From positions 4,054,151 through 4,118,150 of the forward strand of contig NZ_JAPNJW010000002.1 in NCBI RefSeq assembly GCF_026626745.1: 64,000 nt of DNA, given 5' to 3'. A program made the position numbers and the translations under genes. Shown in pieces: positions 16,749 through 26,240 of this stretch. How positions within the stretch are numbered: the first letter of the stretch is position 1; each line of letters opens with the position of its first letter. The stretch comes from Nannocystis sp. RBIL2. GTDB lineage: Bacteria; Myxococcota_A; Polyangia; Nannocystales; Nannocystaceae. Under the pieces are notes generated by a model, which saw only the letters and a list, made by a program, of their open reading frames with translations, made no database searches and was not told where the DNA came from.

Positions 16749-18347
16749 ATGTCCTCTCGCCGCCTCGTCACCGCTGTCGTCGTCCTGCTCGGCTGCGACC
16801 GTCACGAGTCCGCCGAGCTCATGTGCGCCGATCCCTCGCCCACCTTCGGCTGCCCCGACCCTCGGGCCCAGCCTGTCGCTCGACCGCCGGGTGCGGCGCC
16901 CTCGCTCGCAGTACCCGCCGTCCCCGCTGATCGCCGCTGCGGTGAGGCCGGCGAACTCCCGACCGAGCTTCCACCTGACCTCGCCGCTGGCCGTACGCCC
17001 CTCGGCAGCGGCATCCTGCACCCCGGAGACCAGCTCGACATCGGCAAGACCCGCCTGCGCTACGACGCCTCGACTACGCACGGCACCCATCGCGTCAGCC
17101 GCCGCGGGCCCGGCCTCCACATCGAGATCGACCGCGCGGAGGTCGGCCCGGACGCCCCCTGGGGCACCCTCGTGCCGCTCGACCCCGACGAGCGACAACC
17201 TGTCCTCGTCGGCCCCTATCGCTTCGACCTGCGCACATCCGCTGGCGATCCGCCCGCCGACCTCACCGTCACCGTCACCCGCGACCTCTGCCCTGCCGCC
17301 GCCGTCGTCGAGCCCGCCGACGCCCCGCGCAGCCTGTGGCTCAGCACCGAGGGCATCCGCACCCATACCTACGACGTCTCGGGTCAGTTTCTCCAACTCG
17401 CCCTCCACGGTCACGGCGTTGCCCCGCGCGTCTCCATCACCGACCGCGGCTATTTCTACTGGCACGAGCCCCGGCCCGGCGTCCCACACCGGCTCCGCGT
17501 TGGCGCCCGCATCGTCACCATCGAGCGCGTCGTCCCCGGCCCCAACACCCGCTTCGACGGCGTCTGGCAGGCCGACGGCGACGCTCGCCTGCACGTCCGC
17601 GCCCGCATCGAGCCGCTTCCGCCCGGCCCCGAGATCGCACCCGTCGCGCCCACCGACCCCTGCACCCCGAACGCCGAGCGCACCACCGTCCCCCCCCAGC
17701 TCCAGACCGCGCCGAAGCTCCTCGCTGATCGTCCCCTCGACCGCGGCAAGCACCTCGCCCTCGGCCCGTTCACCGTCGGCTACGTCACCGTCGAGCTCCC
17801 CCCCCTCGGCAACGGCCCCGACCGCGAGAAGGCCCAAACCGTGTCCCACGTGCAAGTTCTCGCCGCCAAGCCCTACGAGTTCGTGCTCGACTTGCGCTCG
17901 GGCCCGCGATTCGTTCGGCACGGTGAGAACCTCTTGCGCATCGACCCAGACGACTCCGGCGACCGCGTCCGCGTCCGCCAGTTCGGCGCGGTCTGTCCCC
18001 ACGAACGCACGCTGCCCGCGTTCCAGGCTCCGACCTATGTTTGGCTCGGCACCTTCGGCCGTACCTACGTCAGCGTCCCTGGTCGCGCCACGATCCCCCT
18101 GAGCCTCGCGCTCCGCGTCGACATCGACGGCCCCAGGCTCGACCTCGGCAGCGCCGACGCCTCCTTCTCGTATCCCGTACGCCCCGACCAGATCGGCCTC
18201 GCCTTCACCCTCCGCGAGCACCTCGTCGAGATCGTCGACGTCGTCCCCGCCCCGGGCACACGCCACGACGGCCAGCGCTGGCAGACCTATGGCGCAGTCC
18301 CCGTCGTCAACGTCCAGCTCGCGGTCACTCCGCTGTCGGCGCCCTGA
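16749..18347 (+). CDS. Secreted or lipoprotein of unknown function with two related halves
   Basis: The product has 532 residues from ATG 16749. It begins MSSRRLVTAVVVLLGC, a lipoprotein-like signal with Cys16. The body consists of two similar halves of about 215 residues. Each half has a start like HPGDQLDIGKTRLRYD or DRGKHLALGPFTVGYV, a middle like PRSLWLSTEGIRTHTYDVSG or PTYVWLGTFGRTYVSVPG, and an end like VTIERVVPGPNTRFDGVWQ or VEIVDVVPAPGTRHDGQRWQ. This indicates an internal duplication of a beta-rich domain. No catalytic motif or named family is recognised. GC-rich third positions run throughout. A long antisense frame covers it but lacks protein character. Confidence 0.75.
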   Translation: MSSRRLVTAVVVLLGCDRHESAELMCADPSPTFGCPDPRAQPVARPPGAAPSLAVPAVPADRRCGEAGELPTELPPDLAAGRTPLGSGILHPGDQLDIGKTRLRYDASTTHGTHRVSRRGPGLHIEIDRAEVGPDAPWGTLVPLDPDERQPVLVGPYRFDLRTSAGDPPADLTVTVTRDLCPAAAVVEPADAPRSLWLSTEGIRTHTYDVSGQFLQLALHGHGVAPRVSITDRGYFYWHEPRPGVPHRLRVGARIVTIERVVPGPNTRFDGVWQADGDARLHVRARIEPLPPGPEIAPVAPTDPCTPNAERTTVPPQLQTAPKLLADRPLDRGKHLALGPFTVGYVTVELPPLGNGPDREKAQTVSHVQVLAAKPYEFVLDLRSGPRFVRHGENLLRIDPDDSGDRVRVRQFGAVCPHERTLPAFQAPTYVWLGTFGRTYVSVPGRATIPLSLALRVDIDGPRLDLGSADASFSYPVRPDQIGLAFTLREHLVEIVDVVPAPGTRHDGQRWQTYGAVPVVNVQLAVTPLSAP

Positions 18348-19097
18348 TTGCGCCGTGTCGTGCGCCCAGCCCGGCGCCATCGAGCCCCTCGACGTAGGCG
18401 TCGAAGGTGCCAGCGTCCCGGATGATGGGCGAAAGCAATCACGGGTACCCCAAGCTGTTTTTGGGCAACTTTTGGGGCAACCCGAGGCCTCCCGCCGCAA
18501 TCCGCGCCTTCGCCCGCTCTCCCAAAAGCGCCCCAAAGTGGAGATCCGCGGCGGTTTGCGGATTGGGGGGGATTTTGGGGAGCGGGCTAAGCCATGGACA
18601 TCATCACGATTGTCCACGCTACGTTCGAGCTGAAGTAGGGCACGCAGGTTCGAGTCTTGGGCGAGCGGTCGCCAGCGGCGAGACCGCTTGGAGCGGAGCA
18701 CCGACATGGCCGCGTAGCCCCCCGCCGCCTGCGACAAGCAAATTCGGTTCGACGGGCGGTGACAGCCACCCGCACAGCTCTCCGCATTCTGGATCTGCTG
18801 TACCGTCGTCACCGTCGGATGAGTTGCACAAGCACGAGGCGACGGCGCGGGCGACAATGACGGAGGTGGACGAGCTGGGCATCGGATGGCGATTCTCGGT
18901 TCACGCTGCTTCTGTGCCGGCAGCCAGGAAACCGGCTCACGCCGCGGAGCCATCGGGCCAGCGCCGCTCGCTGGGCTTCGAGCTCCGCGAGGAGGGCCAG
19001 CAGGCCCTGGCTCCCGGTAAGTGAAGCGGATGGAGAATGCGACGATTGCATCGTGGACCTCGAGAGCAGGTCCACGCCGAATGTGAAACCGGCTCAG
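18348..19097. other. Gene-free stretch with G/C-run hairpin-like sequence
   Basis: No supported gene. At 18440-18590 there are repeated runs of the type TTTTGGGG and CCCCAAA in both orientations (for example ACTTTTGGGGCA and GCGCCCCAAAGT), which could form stems or G-rich structures. The rest reads as low-bias sequence on both strands. The open plus frame 18407-19024 has no domain or signal and is not accepted. Confidence 0.5.
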
Positions 19098-19634
19098 TCA
19101 ATCACGCCGATAGCTGTCCTCGACGTCTTCGACGCTGAGCGGATTGTCGCGCTCCTCGATCTGGCGCGTGAGCTCCTCGATGTGACGACGCGCCTCGGCG
19201 AGTCGGCGCTTGATGGTCGCCAGGCTGAGCTCCATCTGCTCGGCGATCTCCTCGAGAGCGAGGCCCTCGCAGCGCAGCAGGAACGCAGTACGCTCCTCTT
19301 CATCGAGCCGCTGGAGCAGGATCTGCACGCGGAGCCGACGATCCAGGCGCTGGCTCGGCGAGGTGACGGCGTTCGGCGTCTGCGAGCTGCGGAACTCCTC
19401 GGAGGTGCGGGTCCGCGTGCGGAACTGAAGCAGCTTCTTCCGCGCGATGCCCATCAGGAACGCGCGCGGCTTTTCGATCGTCGCCGGGTCCTTCTCCAGC
19501 AGCGTCTGGAGGGTCTCCTGGGCGAGGTCCTGCGCGTCGGCGTAGGGGACGCCGCTGCTGCGAAAGAAGCGGTTGAGGGCGTCGGCGTGCGCGTTGACGA
19601 GCGCGGCGATGGTCGAGGTAGTGGGCTTGGTCAT
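19098..19634 (-). CDS. ECF RNA polymerase sigma factor
   Basis: The 178-residue product is an ECF sigma factor. Region 2 contains YADAQDLAQETLQTLLEKDP and the helix RAFLMGIARKKLLQF. Region 4 contains LDEEERTAFLLRCEGLALEE followed by the HTH IAEQMELSLATIKRRLAEAR. The C-terminus has a short acidic tail. No anti-sigma gene is adjacent. Instead a transmembrane Ser/Thr kinase gene lies 45 bp upstream on the same strand (19680-21404), so the pair is probably one operon and the kinase may control the sigma. This arrangement recalls kinase-linked ECF groups known from planctomycetes and myxobacteria. Confidence 0.85.
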   Translation of the reverse strand: MTKPTTSTIAALVNAHADALNRFFRSSGVPYADAQDLAQETLQTLLEKDPATIEKPRAFLMGIARKKLLQFRTRTRTSEEFRSSQTPNAVTSPSQRLDRRLRVQILLQRLDEEERTAFLLRCEGLALEEIAEQMELSLATIKRRLAEARRHIEELTRQIEERDNPLSVEDVEDSYRRD

Positions 19635-19679
19635 GGTGAGGGTCTCGTCGTCGTGGTCCCGCGAGGGGCCGAGTTCGGC

Positions 19680-21404
19680 TCACGGATCTTTCAAATCGGA
19701 GCACCCGGGCGAACCGTCGCGCTCGCCCGCGCACTGGGCACGGCAGTGTTGGATCGACTTCAGGCCCCTACAGTGGATACACCGCGTGGCGCATGGCTGG
19801 TCGTCAGCCACCCGGAGCCGGTTGCGTTCTCGGTCGCTACGACTGCCGACGAGCAGACTTCCCTTGTTCCCCTTGACCCCGACATGGCCGCGGACCTTGT
19901 CCGACTCGAAGGTGAGAAATAAATCGTAGGAGAGACCCTCGAGGACGAACTTGCCGGTAGCGGCGCCGAGCAGCGGCGCGAACTCTTCGACGGCGATCTC
20001 TCGGTGACTGAGAGTGCCGTGCGTGTTCTTCAAGCTGGCGTTGTACCGGCACCTCCGCTTGTCGCGTAGGCGGAGCTCGAGCGAGTACAGAGCGGCGGTG
20101 TCCTTGAGGAACCATTCGCCTGTCACGAGTTCACCAGGACAATCGAACCTCGCGGGCACAGGCGCAGACGCGGGCGCGGGTGGCGGTGAAGGATCCGGCT
20201 TTGAAGATGGCGGCGGAGTCGCGGGGTCGACGGATACGGGTTCGGCGGACTCCTGCGCGGCGACGAGGAGTTCTTCGGGCGGCGGCGGGGCCTCGGCGCT
20301 CCAGAAGCCGAGCGCTGCGAGCACGCCGACGACTGTCGCTACGCCGACCGCCGGGAACGCGAGCCAGGACCACGAACGCCCGGATACGACCGCGGCCGGC
20401 GCCGTCGCGGCCGACTGGTGAGTGTCGCTCGACAAGTTGACGTTCGCCAGCACCGTCGGCGCGCTCGCGATCGACGCGGCGCTGCGGAGCTCGCCGTAAA
20501 ACTCGCGCAGGTGCGCGACGAGGTCGGTCATCCGCGGGAACCTGCGGGTCGGATCGGGAAGGAGCGCCCGCCGCAGACAGTCGAAAAGCGCCGGAGGCAC
20601 GCCTCTGGCCAGCTTCGGCGACGCCGAGACGACCCGCCGGCTCGGGTCGAGGTCGTCGATCGGGTACGGAAACTCGCCGCACAGCGCCTCCCACAGGGCC
20701 GCGGCGAACGAGAACTGATCGCTGCGGGCCTCGGCGCGGCCGCGCAGGGCCTCGGGGGCCATGTAGGCGAGCGTACCGACGATCGCGCGCTGCTCTGGGT
20801 TCTTGCTGTCGAGGTGCCCGGCTGAGGGTGAGTCGAGGATCGCCAGACCGAAATCGACGAGCTTGGGCTCGCCCCCCTCGTCGAGCATCACGTTCTCGGG
20901 CTTGAAGTCGCGGTGGACGATCCCGCCTGCGTGCGCGGCGGCGAGTCCATCACCGGCGCGGCAGAAGACATCGAGGACCTCCCACGCAGGGTGCGGCTCC
21001 GCCATCCAATGGCGGAGCGTCGTACCCGACAGCAACTCCATCGCCACGAGGAAGCAACGGAGCTCGCCGGGCCGAAACTCGTCGGCGTCGAAGTCATGAA
21101 CGACCACGATGTTGCGGTGGCGCAGCGCCGCGAGCGTCTGCGCCTCGGTTCTCACCGCCTTGGCCAGGGCGTCCTGGGCCAGCCCCGGATAGAGCTTGAG
21201 CGCGACCTTGCGCCCGAGCTTGCGATCCAGCGCCTCGCAGACGACCCCGCTCGCGCCGTAGCCGAGCAGCCGGACGATCATCAGTCGGCCGTTGCTCGAG
21301 ACGAGCTGCTCGCTCCCGAGCCGAGCCAGCAACAACGCATGCCGCAAGCGAGTCTCGAGGTCTCGGACTGCTTCCTGGCGGTCGAGAAGGGTGATGCCGG
21401 CCAC
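19680..21404 (-). CDS. Transmembrane Hanks-type Ser/Thr protein kinase
   Basis: The product has 574 residues from GTG 21404. The kinase domain spans about 41-305: Gly loop LLGYGASGVV, catalytic Lys70 in VALKLY, HRD at 164-166 in HRDFKPENV, DFG at 184-186, and APE in YMAPEAL. All catalytic residues are present. A transmembrane helix follows near 346-368 (WLAFPAVGVATVVGVLAALGF), then a Pro/Ser/Ala linker, and a 150-residue outer domain with six or more cysteines near its end (CATRCIHCRG, CRAQCAG). That outer domain is not recognised and may sense an envelope signal. The ECF sigma gene follows after 45 bp. Confidence 0.9.
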   Translation of the reverse strand: MAGITLLDRQEAVRDLETRLRHALLLARLGSEQLVSSNGRLMIVRLLGYGASGVVCEALDRKLGRKVALKLYPGLAQDALAKAVRTEAQTLAALRHRNIVVVHDFDADEFRPGELRCFLVAMELLSGTTLRHWMAEPHPAWEVLDVFCRAGDGLAAAHAGGIVHRDFKPENVMLDEGGEPKLVDFGLAILDSPSAGHLDSKNPEQRAIVGTLAYMAPEALRGRAEARSDQFSFAAALWEALCGEFPYPIDDLDPSRRVVSASPKLARGVPPALFDCLRRALLPDPTRRFPRMTDLVAHLREFYGELRSAASIASAPTVLANVNLSSDTHQSAATAPAAVVSGRSWSWLAFPAVGVATVVGVLAALGFWSAEAPPPPEELLVAAQESAEPVSVDPATPPPSSKPDPSPPPAPASAPVPARFDCPGELVTGEWFLKDTAALYSLELRLRDKRRCRYNASLKNTHGTLSHREIAVEEFAPLLGAATGKFVLEGLSYDLFLTFESDKVRGHVGVKGNKGSLLVGSRSDRERNRLRVADDQPCATRCIHCRGLKSIQHCRAQCAGERDGSPGCSDLKDP

Positions 21405-21961
21405 GGCAATCGCACGATATAGCAGCCGATACCGGCCGGATCTGCGTACGCGGCCCGGCCCAGTAAGTTAACGCCGTGAACTGATGCGCGGCTTCGCGCA
21501 CCCGTGGCGCCTGGGGGGCCGGCTCCAATCGACGGAAGTCCCGCAACTTCCGCGTAATCTTGCGACATTCATCGCGTCGCTGACCCAGCGCAAGAGCTCT
21601 CAGGTTACTCCCGCAGTGAGTAGCGCGCGGCTGATGATGTCTGCCAGTTCGCCGCGCTCCTCGGCCTCGTCAACTCGACCAGGGTGAAGGAGGGGCGTCT
21701 CATCCCCACCGGGCATGTCTTTGGCGGCATGCCGTCGGCCGAGCAACTTCGGCGCTGCCTTCGAATCGACGCTCGACCACCGTCCGCCTTCGAGACGGGT
21801 GCCTCCTATGAAATTGTTCATGCACTGTAACCATTTATGACTCCAAGCGGAATTCCTCCAGGCGCGCCACGCGACGACATTCGGCAGCGCTCCGCGCGAG
21901 CGTGTCACGAATTCGGTGAAGACGCGTCAGGGACCCGCACCCGATCGCGCACACTCGGTTC
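21405..21961. other. Intergenic stretch with one weak minus-strand frame
   Basis: This divergent interval separates the kinase gene from the metalloprotease-like gene. A minus-strand frame of 102 codons at 21600-21908 ends in a plausible helix (DEAEERGELADIISRALL), but the front part is not protein-like and no family is known. A possible CATG pair with 14-bp spacing sits at 21714-21731. The rest shows nothing. Confidence 0.45.
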
Positions 21962-23236
21962 ATGATCCAGCCTTCACGCGCCTCCCGGCGCATCACGCGA
22001 TCGACAGGCCGGCGCTCGTTGCTCGCCGCGGCGTGCGCGACGCTGTTGATGGCCTGTCGTGGCGGCGAGCTCGCCGCCGCGGTCACGCCGCCGAACAGCG
22101 TCCAGGTCACCGAGTTGGCGCATCGATGGGTCGATGAGGTCGGGCGAGCGCGGGGGCTCGAGAGCTCTGCGCCGCTCGCGGTCGTCGTGACGAATGCCCA
22201 GGAGCTCAAGGCGCGAGCGGAGAATGATATCAGGGCGCAATATCATCAGGACGAGCTCGAGCAGACCCGGCGGGTCCAGGTGAGCCTCGGAATGCGCCCG
22301 CCAGGGCCCGCGCTCGACGGCCCGCCAGGCACGATCTCCGTCTCGCTGGCGGGCATGTACGATCCACCCAGCCGGTCGCTCTGGATCGACGCGGGCGCCG
22401 AGTCGTTCGAATTCATCGTCGCCCACGAGGGCGTGCATTTCCTGCAGGACATGCACTTCGGGCTCGACCGATTCCTCGCCCCGATCACGGGGGACAGCGA
22501 CGCCGAGCTCGCGCGCACGCTGCTGGTCGAGGGCGACGCCAACGCCGCCTGCATCGCATGGGAGTCGGGTGAGCGCGACCTGGCGTCGACGTCCCCGGAG
22601 ACGTTGCGCGAGCGAGGAGTCCAGGTGCTCGACGCCGAGGAGGAGGCGTTCGATGACCCCGTCCTCGGCTGCATCCACATGCTCCCCTACAATTACGCCC
22701 CGAGCACCATCGTCGAGCTCGTTCACGAGCGAGGCTGGACTGCGATCGACGCGCTCTACCGCGACCCGCCGGCGACGAGCGAACAGATGCTCCATCCCGC
22801 CAAGCTGTCCGCTCGCGAGCCGGCGATCCCGATCGCGGCGCACCCCGAGCGGCTCGCGGGCGCGCTGCCGCGGCACACTTCAGTCCGCCAGGATACCCTC
22901 GGCGAGGCGAGGCTCTTCTGCATGCTGGCGGCAGTCGTCCCGTCCGAGCGCGCGAGTGCGGCCGCTGCGGGCTGGGGCGGCGACCGAATCGTGGTCCTCG
23001 AGACCAGCGATTCGCGCGACCTCGCCCCGCTCGTCCTCGGCCTGATCGCGTGGGATGGGCCCGACGAGGCCGCCGAATTCGAGCCGGTGTTCCGTCAGTA
23101 CCTCGAGGAGAAGCTCCCCGGGCGATACCAGCTGGAGCGCCGTGGGCGTGACGTCCTGTTCGCCACCCAGGTTCCCACCGACGCCCCGGCCACGCTGCTC
23201 GCGCACGCGTGGAATGTCTTCGTGATCCCATCGTGA
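21962..23236 (+). CDS. Putative zinc metalloprotease-like lipoprotein (HEGVH)
   Basis: The 424-residue product has an Arg-rich start and a lipoprotein signal (RRSLLAAACATLLMAC, Cys32). Near residue 158 it has FIVAHEGVHFLQDMHFGLD, an HExxH zinc motif, and about 35 residues later TLLVEGDANAACIAW, where Glu could be the third ligand. The HExxH...Q-D and later EGDA pattern matches uncharacterised secreted metallopeptidase-like proteins with a helper helix. The remainder is alpha/beta with no named domain. It is expected to be attached to the envelope. It is a single gene, followed 105 bp later by the GH16 lipoprotein. Confidence 0.7.
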   Translation: MIQPSRASRRITRSTGRRSLLAAACATLLMACRGGELAAAVTPPNSVQVTELAHRWVDEVGRARGLESSAPLAVVVTNAQELKARAENDIRAQYHQDELEQTRRVQVSLGMRPPGPALDGPPGTISVSLAGMYDPPSRSLWIDAGAESFEFIVAHEGVHFLQDMHFGLDRFLAPITGDSDAELARTLLVEGDANAACIAWESGERDLASTSPETLRERGVQVLDAEEEAFDDPVLGCIHMLPYNYAPSTIVELVHERGWTAIDALYRDPPATSEQMLHPAKLSAREPAIPIAAHPERLAGALPRHTSVRQDTLGEARLFCMLAAVVPSERASAAAAGWGGDRIVVLETSDSRDLAPLVLGLIAWDGPDEAAEFEPVFRQYLEEKLPGRYQLERRGRDVLFATQVPTDAPATLLAHAWNVFVIPS

Positions 23237-23341
23237 TCACACCTGGCAATCGAGGGACTTTCTCCACGCTCTGAAGGCCCCAGCTGGGGGATCGGGGCGA
23301 CCGTTGACAGCGCATTGCGAGCGGATGGATAAACTCTCGCC

Positions 23342-24508
23342 ATGGACACGCTGGTGAATCTCTACAACGTCCACCTCCGCCCGAAGCGCGCATTCGTGTG
23401 CCTCGCGGGGGTTGCCCTCGTCATGGGCGGTTGTCAAGACGCTCCCGGTCAAGGGAGCGCGTCCGACGCTCAGAGTTCGACGACGGCGCCGGGCAGCTCC
23501 AGCGAGGCTTCGACGACCGGCTCGACCACGACGCCGACGACTGGAAGCCATGGCGCGAGCACCACCCATCCCGGCGGGAGCTCCAGCACGGGCGACGAGA
23601 GCAGCAGCGGCGATGTCGACGGCACCAGCGCAGGCAGCACCTCGGCGGGGAGCACGACCACGGACGACGGCGACGAGCCCGTCGCCAGCCCCTGGGTACC
23701 CGCCGACTACGAGCTCGTGTTCAACGACGAGTTCGACGGCGCCGAGCTCGACACCTCGAAGTGGTGGACGCGGTACGTCTACGAGGACGGCATGCTCGAT
23801 CACCTCAACGACGAGCAGCAGCTCTACCGCGAGAAGGACAATCACATCATGACCGGCAGCTCGATCAAGCTCACCGCCCGCAAGGTGAGCGACGACGGGC
23901 CCAAGGCGATCAACTACGAATCGGGGATGCTCCGCTCGAAGACCATCATGAAATATGGTTACTTCGAGGCCCGCGTGAAGATGCCGCCCGCGATCGGTGT
24001 CTGGCCCGCCTTCTGGCTCAACGCCGAGGTCCCGCCGTGGCCGCCGGAGATCGACATCTTCGAGTTCGTCAACAACGGCGTGGAGGACAAGGCCAACATG
24101 ATCCACACCGGGGTCGTGAACCACGGGGCGCAGGGCGGCGAGTTCCTCTACGTCGATCCGAAGTTCAACAAGCAGTGGACCTTCTGGACCGCGCCCTTCG
24201 ACTTCCCCGACGACTTCCACGTCGTGGCGGTCCTGTGGGACGACACGAGCGCGGCCACGTACGTCGACGGGCAGATGATCGTGCAGCGCGGCTACAAGTG
24301 GGTTCACGACGACGGGACCGACGCGGGGTACGCCCACGTGCTCTTGAACCTCGCCATCGGCGGCGAGTGGGCGGGCCGGCACGGGATCGAAGACGCCGCG
24401 TTCCCGCAGAGCCTCGAGATCGACTACGTGCGCGTCTACCAGAAGACGAAGGACGTCAGCCAGAGCGTGGTCGGACACGAGCTTTGCCCGCCCGATGGCG
24501 GTTGTTGA
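23342..24508 (+). CDS. GH16 family glycoside hydrolase lipoprotein
   Basis: The 388-residue product has a lipoprotein signal ending VALVMGGC (Cys30) and a Ser/Thr/Gly stalk of about 80 residues. The catalytic domain (about 118-380) begins YELVFNDEFDGAELDTSKW, has GYFEARVKMP and WPAFWLNAE, and the GH16 active-site motif EIDIFEF, in which the first Glu is nucleophile and the last Glu the acid/base. The C-terminal strand reads LEIDYVRVYQ. GH16 enzymes cleave beta-1,3 or beta-1,4 glucans and galactans; laminarinase-type is likely but the substrate cannot be fixed. It probably digests fungal, algal or matrix glucans at the cell surface. Confidence 0.93.
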   Translation: MDTLVNLYNVHLRPKRAFVCLAGVALVMGGCQDAPGQGSASDAQSSTTAPGSSSEASTTGSTTTPTTGSHGASTTHPGGSSSTGDESSSGDVDGTSAGSTSAGSTTTDDGDEPVASPWVPADYELVFNDEFDGAELDTSKWWTRYVYEDGMLDHLNDEQQLYREKDNHIMTGSSIKLTARKVSDDGPKAINYESGMLRSKTIMKYGYFEARVKMPPAIGVWPAFWLNAEVPPWPPEIDIFEFVNNGVEDKANMIHTGVVNHGAQGGEFLYVDPKFNKQWTFWTAPFDFPDDFHVVAVLWDDTSAATYVDGQMIVQRGYKWVHDDGTDAGYAHVLLNLAIGGEWAGRHGIEDAAFPQSLEIDYVRVYQKTKDVSQSVVGHELCPPDGGC

Positions 24509-24622
24509 CCGGAGATCCCCTGCCGGCCTCCGGGCAGGTCGGCCGCGAAGGTCGAGCTCGCTGCAGCCCGCCGTCTTTCGGCAGGTGCGGAGCCCGCCGG
24601 CATCGCGTAAGAAGAGGCCGCC

Positions 24623-26158
24623 ATGCCGACCTTCGCTGCGCTGTCCCGCCTCGTCCCGCTCACTCTGCTCGTCGCCGCGGCTTGCGGGCCCACGGAGCCC
24701 GGCGGTACCGGGGCGACGACGAGCGCCGGCGACACACCGGGGACCTCGAGCGAGACCAGCGGCGACCCGGCGGAGAGCACCTCGACGAGCACGGGCGACG
24801 TCACGACGAGCGACGTCACGACGGGTGAACCGACCACTGGTCCGGCGGTCACGAGCACCACCGACACCACCAGCACCACCGACCCCACCGACACCACCAG
24901 CACCACGAGCACCACCGAGGCCACGAGCACCACCGGCGATCCCGATGTGCCGCTGCAGTGCCCCGAGGCCATCGACCAGGCGATCCTGGCCTGCGTCGCC
25001 GATCTGCAGAGCGATCCCGAGCTCGCCGCGGGCAACTTCCTCCTCGATCTGCTGTTCATGTGCAGCGACGCCGAGCCGGTCGCCGACGATTACGACGCGC
25101 ACTGCGCGAACGCCCCGGACGACCCGATCTGCGCCCTCGAGTATCCGCAGTTCGTCGAGGACGTGCTCCCGGCGTGCATCACTCGCGCGCAGACGATCCT
25201 GTTCGCCGACGTGTGCCTGCTGCCGGGGTCGTACGACGAGCTGTTGTTCGCGCCGGCGGTCGTGCTGATGGATCGGCGGCTCGTGACCGACGCCGCCGAG
25301 CTCGATGCCACCGAGCAGGAGCAGTTCTTGCGGGCGAGCGCGGAGATCGGGGTCGCCAGCGCGACCGTCGAGGAGGCGCTCGGCGCCACCGACGAGGGCG
25401 CGGTCGAGCAGCTCACCGTCCTCGATGTCGGCACCGATCGCGTGCTCGTGCTGTATTCGGCGCGCTACGCCGGCGTCCGCCACGGCCGCATGTTCTTCTG
25501 GCAGACCTTCACGATCGCCGGCGCGGTCGAGGCCGACGTGTTCACCCGCTGCGGGGTGGAGCAGACGATCGAGGGTCGGCCCTGCGAGGACGCGCTCGCG
25601 TGCGGCGACGAGCACACGTGCTTCGACGTGCTCGTGGGCGAGGGCGGCGTCGTGCTCGCGCCGGGCACCTGCGTGTCGGAGGCCGCGATCCCGGGCGACG
25701 GTGCCGCTTGCAGCGCGCACGCCGATTGTGAGCCGAGCATCGGCCTGCTCTGCCTCGACCGGCTCGAGGGCGAGGGCGACGGGACTTGCCGACCGGGCTG
25801 GATGCGCCGCAGCTTCGCCGGTCCTGCCGGTGATTCGCAGCTCGTCGAAGACGGCACCCTGCTGCTCCCGATCCTCGCCTCCGGCATCGCTACCGTCCCG
25901 ACCGGCGCGTACCTCGACCTGCAGATCGTCCAGGATCAGGCCAACAGCCTCGCCGTCCACCTCGTCAATCCGGGCGGGACCAGCACCACCGTCACCGTCT
26001 CGGAGGGCCCGGTGATCGATCTGCAGTTGTTCGAGGTCGGCGTGCCCACCGACGAGAGCGCCGGCGGCACCTGGCACCTCGCCGTCGAGGACCTCGGAGG
26101 GGCCGCGAGCGGCGTCGTCACGCGGCTGGCCTTGACCCTCGACACTCGCTTCGATTGA
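24623..26158 (+). CDS. Stalked lipoprotein with C-terminal P-domain-like region
   Basis: The 511-residue product starts MPTFAALSRLVPLTLLVAAAC (Cys21), followed by about 85 residues rich in Thr/Ser/Gly/Asp (TSTTDTTSTTDPTDTTSTT). The middle domain (about 110-390) has many paired cysteines and helices, with no family recognised. The last 110 residues, from SFAGPAGDSQLVEDGTLLLP to GVVTRLALTLDT, resemble the proprotein-convertase P domain (a jelly roll often attached to secreted proteases), including GGTWHLAVEDLGG. No protease is present in this protein. A ribosome binding site (AAGAAGAGG) precedes the ATG closely. It is probably displayed on the outer surface. Confidence 0.75.
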   Translation: MPTFAALSRLVPLTLLVAAACGPTEPGGTGATTSAGDTPGTSSETSGDPAESTSTSTGDVTTSDVTTGEPTTGPAVTSTTDTTSTTDPTDTTSTTSTTEATSTTGDPDVPLQCPEAIDQAILACVADLQSDPELAAGNFLLDLLFMCSDAEPVADDYDAHCANAPDDPICALEYPQFVEDVLPACITRAQTILFADVCLLPGSYDELLFAPAVVLMDRRLVTDAAELDATEQEQFLRASAEIGVASATVEEALGATDEGAVEQLTVLDVGTDRVLVLYSARYAGVRHGRMFFWQTFTIAGAVEADVFTRCGVEQTIEGRPCEDALACGDEHTCFDVLVGEGGVVLAPGTCVSEAAIPGDGAACSAHADCEPSIGLLCLDRLEGEGDGTCRPGWMRRSFAGPAGDSQLVEDGTLLLPILASGIATVPTGAYLDLQIVQDQANSLAVHLVNPGGTSTTVTVSEGPVIDLQLFEVGVPTDESAGGTWHLAVEDLGGAASGVVTRLALTLDTRFD

Positions 26159-26240
26159 TTCGAATGCGCGCGGCCCCGTCGCTCGATCGCTGGCGGCGCG
26201 CTTCCATCCGCGCGGTTCGGAGCTGACGCGTCGAGGCTCG

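Noticed and set aside
16251..18953. Minus-strand open frame of 900 codons
   Set aside because: Antisense to the duplicated lipoprotein; it has no signal peptide or domain and is a product of high GC third positions on the other strand.
21600..21908. Minus-strand frame of 102 codons
   Set aside because: Only the last third looks protein-like; no family, signal or start context.
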